A stretch of 64,000 nt of DNA from Nocardioides alpinus (GTDB lineage: Bacteria > Actinomycetota > Actinomycetes > Propionibacteriales > Nocardioidaceae). The notes below the pieces were generated by a model. The model was not told where the DNA came from and searched no databases. It was given only the letters and a program-made list of their open reading frames with translations. Both the position numbers and the translations under genes were made by a program. The DNA lies in assembly GCF_900112035.1 (NCBI RefSeq), contig NZ_FOKC01000001.1, forward strand, positions 806,001-870,000, read 5' to 3'. This document shows positions 59,285 through 64,000 of this stretch, in pieces. The number at the start of each line of letters is the position of its first letter. The stretch's first letter is position 1.

Positions 59285-59710
59285 TCAGCCCGGTCGGCGC
59301 CAGACCACGACGGACTGCGTGGCGGACTGGTGCAGCACCGGCAGCTTGTTGGTCGGCGCCTGGGCGCGGGCCTGCGCCAGCCGCGCCGCCAGCCCACGGC
59401 GTACGGCATCGAGCTCGGCGACGAGCTCCTCGTTGCGGGCGCGGAGCGCGTCGACCTGCAGCTCGAGCGCCATGATCCGGCGGACCCCCTCGATGCCGAT
59501 GCCCGCGCTGGTCAGGTCGGCGATCTCGCGCAGCCGCTCGAGGTCGCGGTGGGAGTAGCGACGGCCCCCGCCCCCCGTACGCCCGGGGACGATGAGTCCC
59601 ATCCGCTCGTAGGCGCGCAGGGTCTGCGGATGCAGCCCGGTCAGCTCCGCCGCGACGCTGATGACGTAGACCGCAGCGTCGGGCGAAGGCGAACCGAACG
59701 GGGAGCTCAT
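59285..59710 (-). CDS. hspR: Heat-shock repressor HspR (MerR family)
   Basis: A 141-residue MerR-type regulator. The winged HTH is near the N-terminus (VYVISVAAELTGLHPQTLRAYERMGLI, GGRRYSHRDLERLREI), with a dimerising coiled coil after it (LELQVDALRARNEELVAELD). HspR binds HAIR repeats with DnaK as co-repressor and is typically the last gene of the dnaK operon, as here (4-nt overlap with dnaJ). HAIR sites are visible upstream of dnaK and clpB. The retron-like region follows its stop. Confidence 0.95.
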   Translation of the reverse strand: MSSPFGSPSPDAAVYVISVAAELTGLHPQTLRAYERMGLIVPGRTGGGGRRYSHRDLERLREIADLTSAGIGIEGVRRIMALELQVDALRARNEELVAELDAVRRGLAARLAQARAQAPTNKLPVLHQSATQSVVVWRRPG

Positions 59711-60888
59711 CCGTCGAACAGCCCTGCGCGGAGGGGCTTGCCGGCCGTGGCCGCGCGGTAGGCCTCCAGGGCCTCGCGCGCGGTCTGGTCGAGGGTGGCC
59801 GGCACCTGGACCTCGATGGTGGCCAGCAGGTCGCCCTTGCTGCCGTCGCGGCGCGTGGCGCCCTTGCCCCGGACGCGGAAGGTGCGTCCGTTGGGGGTGC
59901 CGGCGGGCAGCTTGAGGGTGACGGGTGCGCCACCCAGGGTCGGGATCTTCACCTCGCCACCGAGCGCCGCCTCGTCGAAGGAGACAGGTACGTCGAGGGT
60001 GAGGTTGTCGCCCTTGCGCCCGAAGACGCGGTGCGGGGTCACCTTCACCGTGACGAAGAGGTCACCCGCAGGGCCACCCTGCTCGCCCGGCGCTCCCTTG
60101 CCCTTGAGCCGGATCCTGGCGCCGTCCTTGACCCCGGCCGGGATCCGGGCCTGGATCGAGCGGGCCGACGTGCCGCGCCCGCTGCCGTGGCAGGTGGGGC
60201 ACGCCTCGTCGTAGACGAGCTGGCGTCCGCCGCAGGCTGGACAGGTCTCGTTGATCGAGAACGCACCGCCGGTGCCGGCGACGATGAAGCCGGCACCCTC
60301 GCACTCGGGGCAGATGTGCGGGCGGGTGCCCGGCTTGCCGCCGGTGCCCTGGCAGGTCGCACATGCCGTGTCCGACGTGAGCCGCAGCGAGACGGTGACG
60401 CCGTCGAGCGCGTCGGTGAAGCCGATGGTCGCCGTGCTCTCGACATCGGCTCCGCGCCGCGGCCGTGCCTGCTGCGTACGAGGTCGCTGGCCGCCACCGC
60501 CGCCGAAGATGTCGCCGAACATGTCACCGAGGCCGCCGGCCCCGCCGCGCTCACGGAGCAGGTCGTCGATGTTGAAGCCACCGCCGCCGAAACCGCCGCC
60601 ACCGCCGCCACCCATGCCGGGGCCGAAGCCGCCGCGCGCCTGCAACGAGCGGAACTCGTCGTACTTCGCGCGCTTGGCCTCGTCGCCCACGACGTCGTAG
60701 GCCTCGGCGACGGCCTTGAACTTCTCGTGCAGCTTGTCGTCACCGGGGTTGGAGTCGGGATGGTTGGCGCGCGCGAGCTTGCGGTAGGCCGTCTTGATCT
60801 CGGCCGCGCTCGCGTCCTTGGCCACGCCCAGGACCTGGTAGAAGTCCTTGGTCGCCCAGTCGTTGCGGAAGCCGTCAGTGTCAGCCAT
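59707..60888 (-). CDS. dnaJ: Chaperone DnaJ
   Basis: The 393-residue Hsp40 stimulates DnaK ATPase. The J domain has HPD at 43-45 (RANHPDSNPGDD). A Gly/Phe-rich linker follows (GGGGGGFGGGGFN). Four zinc-binding repeats follow: CATCQGTG, CPECEGAG, CPACGGRQ (third, slightly altered) and CPTCHGSG, and two C-terminal substrate domains end the protein. It lies five bases after grpE in the dnaK-grpE-dnaJ-hspR operon. Confidence 0.96.
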   Translation of the reverse strand: MADTDGFRNDWATKDFYQVLGVAKDASAAEIKTAYRKLARANHPDSNPGDDKLHEKFKAVAEAYDVVGDEAKRAKYDEFRSLQARGGFGPGMGGGGGGGFGGGGFNIDDLLRERGGAGGLGDMFGDIFGGGGGQRPRTQQARPRRGADVESTATIGFTDALDGVTVSLRLTSDTACATCQGTGGKPGTRPHICPECEGAGFIVAGTGGAFSINETCPACGGRQLVYDEACPTCHGSGRGTSARSIQARIPAGVKDGARIRLKGKGAPGEQGGPAGDLFVTVKVTPHRVFGRKGDNLTLDVPVSFDEAALGGEVKIPTLGGAPVTLKLPAGTPNGRTFRVRGKGATRRDGSKGDLLATIEVQVPATLDQTAREALEAYRAATAGKPLRAGLFDG

Positions 60889-60893
60889 GTGCG

Positions 60894-61591
60894 TCAGCCC
60901 TCGACAGGGTCGACCACCAGCACCTGCGCGGCTCGCACCACCCGGTCGCCGATCTTGTAGCCGGCCTTGGCGATGTGCTTGCAGGTCACGACGTCGACCT
61001 CCGGGTCGGTGCCCATGTGGCTCAGGGCCTCGTGGAGGTTGGGGTCGAACGCGTCACCGGGCTCGCCGAAGCGGGTCAGGCCCAGGCCGGTCACGACCGC
61101 CTGGAGCTGGTCGGCGACGGCCTTGAAGCCACCCTCGTCGACCTCGCCGTGCTCACGGGCGCGGTCGATGGTGTCGAGCACCTCGATGATCGGGGCGAGG
61201 ACGCGGTAGGTCGCGTTCTCGGCGATCAGCTGGCGGTCGCGGTCGACGCGCTTGCGGTAGTTGGCGTACTCCGCCTGCAGGCGCTGCAGGTCGGCGGTGC
61301 GCTCGGCGAGCTGGACCTCGGCCGAGGGGCCGACGGCGTCACCGCTGTCGACGAAGTCCTCGGGCTCGAGGGGGCCGCCCTCCTCCAACCAGTTGTCGAC
61401 GCCGCTGATCTCGTCGGCGGCACCGGGGTCGGTCGTCGAGTCCGAGGGCGAGCCAGAGGGCGTGCCGGAGGGGGTGTCGGACGCTGCGTCCGGCTGGCCG
61501 GCCGAGGCCGAGGCGCCCTGGGGCGCCTCGACCTCGGTCTCACTGGCCATCTCGCCGGCCGCGTCACCGAAGGATCCGCTGCCGGGCTCGG

Positions 61592-61595
<4 letters not shown>
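60894..61595 (-). CDS. grpE: Nucleotide exchange factor GrpE
   Basis: The 233-residue GrpE releases ADP from DnaK. An acidic, Ser/Ala/Pro-rich N-terminus of about 95 residues precedes the long dimerising helix ([25 protein letters not shown] in outline) and the C-terminal beta domain ([33 protein letters not shown]). GTG 61595 overlaps the dnaK stop by four bases. The extended N-terminus is common in actinobacteria. Confidence 0.95.
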
Positions 61596-63466
<1,871 letters not shown>

Positions 63467-63579
63467 GTGTGTGTACCTCCTGCTGTGCCCCGGGGTTCCG
63501 GGGAGACGTCATGGGTGCGGCTGCCGGAGCAACCACCGATGTCCACCATCCTGACGCGTGTCGCCCGGACTGGCAAAAC

Positions 63580-63602
63580 AGTTGAGTCGATCTGGCTCAA
63601 CT
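63580..63602. promoter_or_regulatory. HAIR (HspR-binding) inverted repeat upstream of dnaK
   Basis: AGTTGAG (63580-63586), nine bases, CTCAACT (63596-63602), with an additional half-site GGCTCAAC at 63613-63620. It is nearly identical to the clpB element at 53824-53846. The site lies 114 bp upstream of dnaK in the 240-bp region shared with the divergent Dabb gene. Confidence 0.87.
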
Positions 63603-63706
63603 CTCATCACTTGGCTCAACGCACAGCGCTGCTGGATGTTCCCGATCCGGTGAGAATTCTTCGGCGGGCGCCGTGGGTGATGTGCCGGCGCGCCTAGCCT
63701 TGCCCC

Positions 63707-64000
63707 ATGATCCGCCACACGGTCGCCTTCCGGCTCCACCACGCCCCCGGCTCGGGCGAGGAGGCCGACTTCCTCGCCGCCGCCCGGGCGCTGGGCGACA
63801 TCCCCGGCGTGGAGGCGTTCGAGCAGCTCCGTCAGACGAGCGCGAAGAACGGCTTCACATTCGGGCTCTCGATGGAACTCGCCGACCGGGCGGCGTACGA
63901 CGCCTACGACGCGCACCCCGTCCACCGGGCGTTCGTCGCCGAGCGGTGGGTGCCGGAGGTGGCGGAGTTCCTCGAGATCGACTACGAGCCGCTGGCCTGA
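63707..64000 (+). CDS. Dabb (stress-responsive A/B barrel) domain protein
   Basis: A 97-residue alpha/beta-barrel protein: IRHTVAFRLHHAPGSGEEADFL opens the fold, and YDAYDAHPVHRAFVAERWVPEV is the typical Dabb helix. Such small dimeric proteins occur in stress response and in some aromatic cyclisation reactions; the function here is unknown. TAGCCT (63695-63700) stands six bases before ATG 63707, a leaderless start. The stop codon is the last three bases of the window, so the gene is complete. Confidence 0.9.
   Translation: MIRHTVAFRLHHAPGSGEEADFLAAARALGDIPGVEAFEQLRQTSAKNGFTFGLSMELADRAAYDAYDAHPVHRAFVAERWVPEVAEFLEIDYEPLA

Overview
The window is 64 kb of very GC-rich chromosomal DNA from an actinobacterium. 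It is most likely from the Nocardioides/Nocardioidaceae group. That assignment is inferred from codon use, a class I lysyl-tRNA synthetase, many GTG starts, pervasive leaderless-type promoters and hairpin repeats of the kind I associate with that group; no marker gene in the window proves it. The set of core genes (dnaK-grpE-dnaJ-hspR, clpB, pyrE, fba, purA) resembles the dnaK-to-clpB neighbourhood I recall from Mycobacterium tuberculosis (Rv0350 to about Rv0384c). No rRNA, tRNA, insertion sequence, integrase or CRISPR array was seen, and no gene-free stretch exceeds 300 bases.

Layout. 1-3417: truncated lipoprotein hydrolase, WYL regulator and a divergent DrrAB-type ABC exporter. 3427-6004: repeat region, then purL. 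6014-9215: two divergent pairs of WXG100/EspC-like proteins without secretion machinery in view. 9382-10740: secreted DUF1906/peptidoglycan-binding protein. 10769-15364: purS-purQ with a DUF3817 membrane protein, an acyl-CoA ligase unit, and purC. 15384-18232: ABM-domain membrane protein, sulfotransferase, five-bladed glycosidase-like protein, acylphosphatase. 18281-18452: composite hairpin repeat. 18511-23112: tetR-purB and purA-purD. 23233-32847: lipid kinase, LuxR-type regulator, class I lysS, thioesterase, DUF3151, DUF3311 plus sodium symporter, fba, and a SigE-family sigma factor with its upstream partner. 33012-45184: RNA methylase, DedA, pyrE, aminotransferase, membrane proteins, a second ABC pair, isochorismatase-PfkB pair, FAD oxidoreductase, epimerase-like protein, hemerythrin. 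45162-51026: large orphan histidine kinase, glycolate-oxidase-like FAD enzyme, DoxX, MFS, CPBP protease. 51144-63466: heat-shock loci clpB and dnaK-grpE-dnaJ-hspR flanking a set of less known genes. 63707-64000: Dabb protein, ending exactly at the window edge.

How the genes work together. The purine genes purL, purQ, purS, purC, purB, purD and purA are all on the minus strand, spread over 20 kb in small units joined by 4-nt overlaps, and supply most steps from FGAR to AMP. The heat-shock genes form a regulon: HspR is encoded at the end of the dnaK operon, and identical 7+7 inverted repeats of the HAIR type lie upstream of both dnaK and clpB.

The most notable discovery candidate is at 57725-59237, directly behind hspR. 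It is a retron-type reverse transcriptase (YADD, LPQGAPTSP) with a novel-looking N-terminal region and altered retron signature motifs. It is preceded by about 175 nt of non-coding DNA that has long-range complementary ends (a1/a2-like, 17 pairs) enclosing two tight stem-loops and a longer stem, as expected of an msr-msd RNA. Other observations are about 19 genes with TANNNT boxes placed 6-7 nt before the start codon, several families of intergenic hairpin repeats, and a 32-codon membrane peptide gene.
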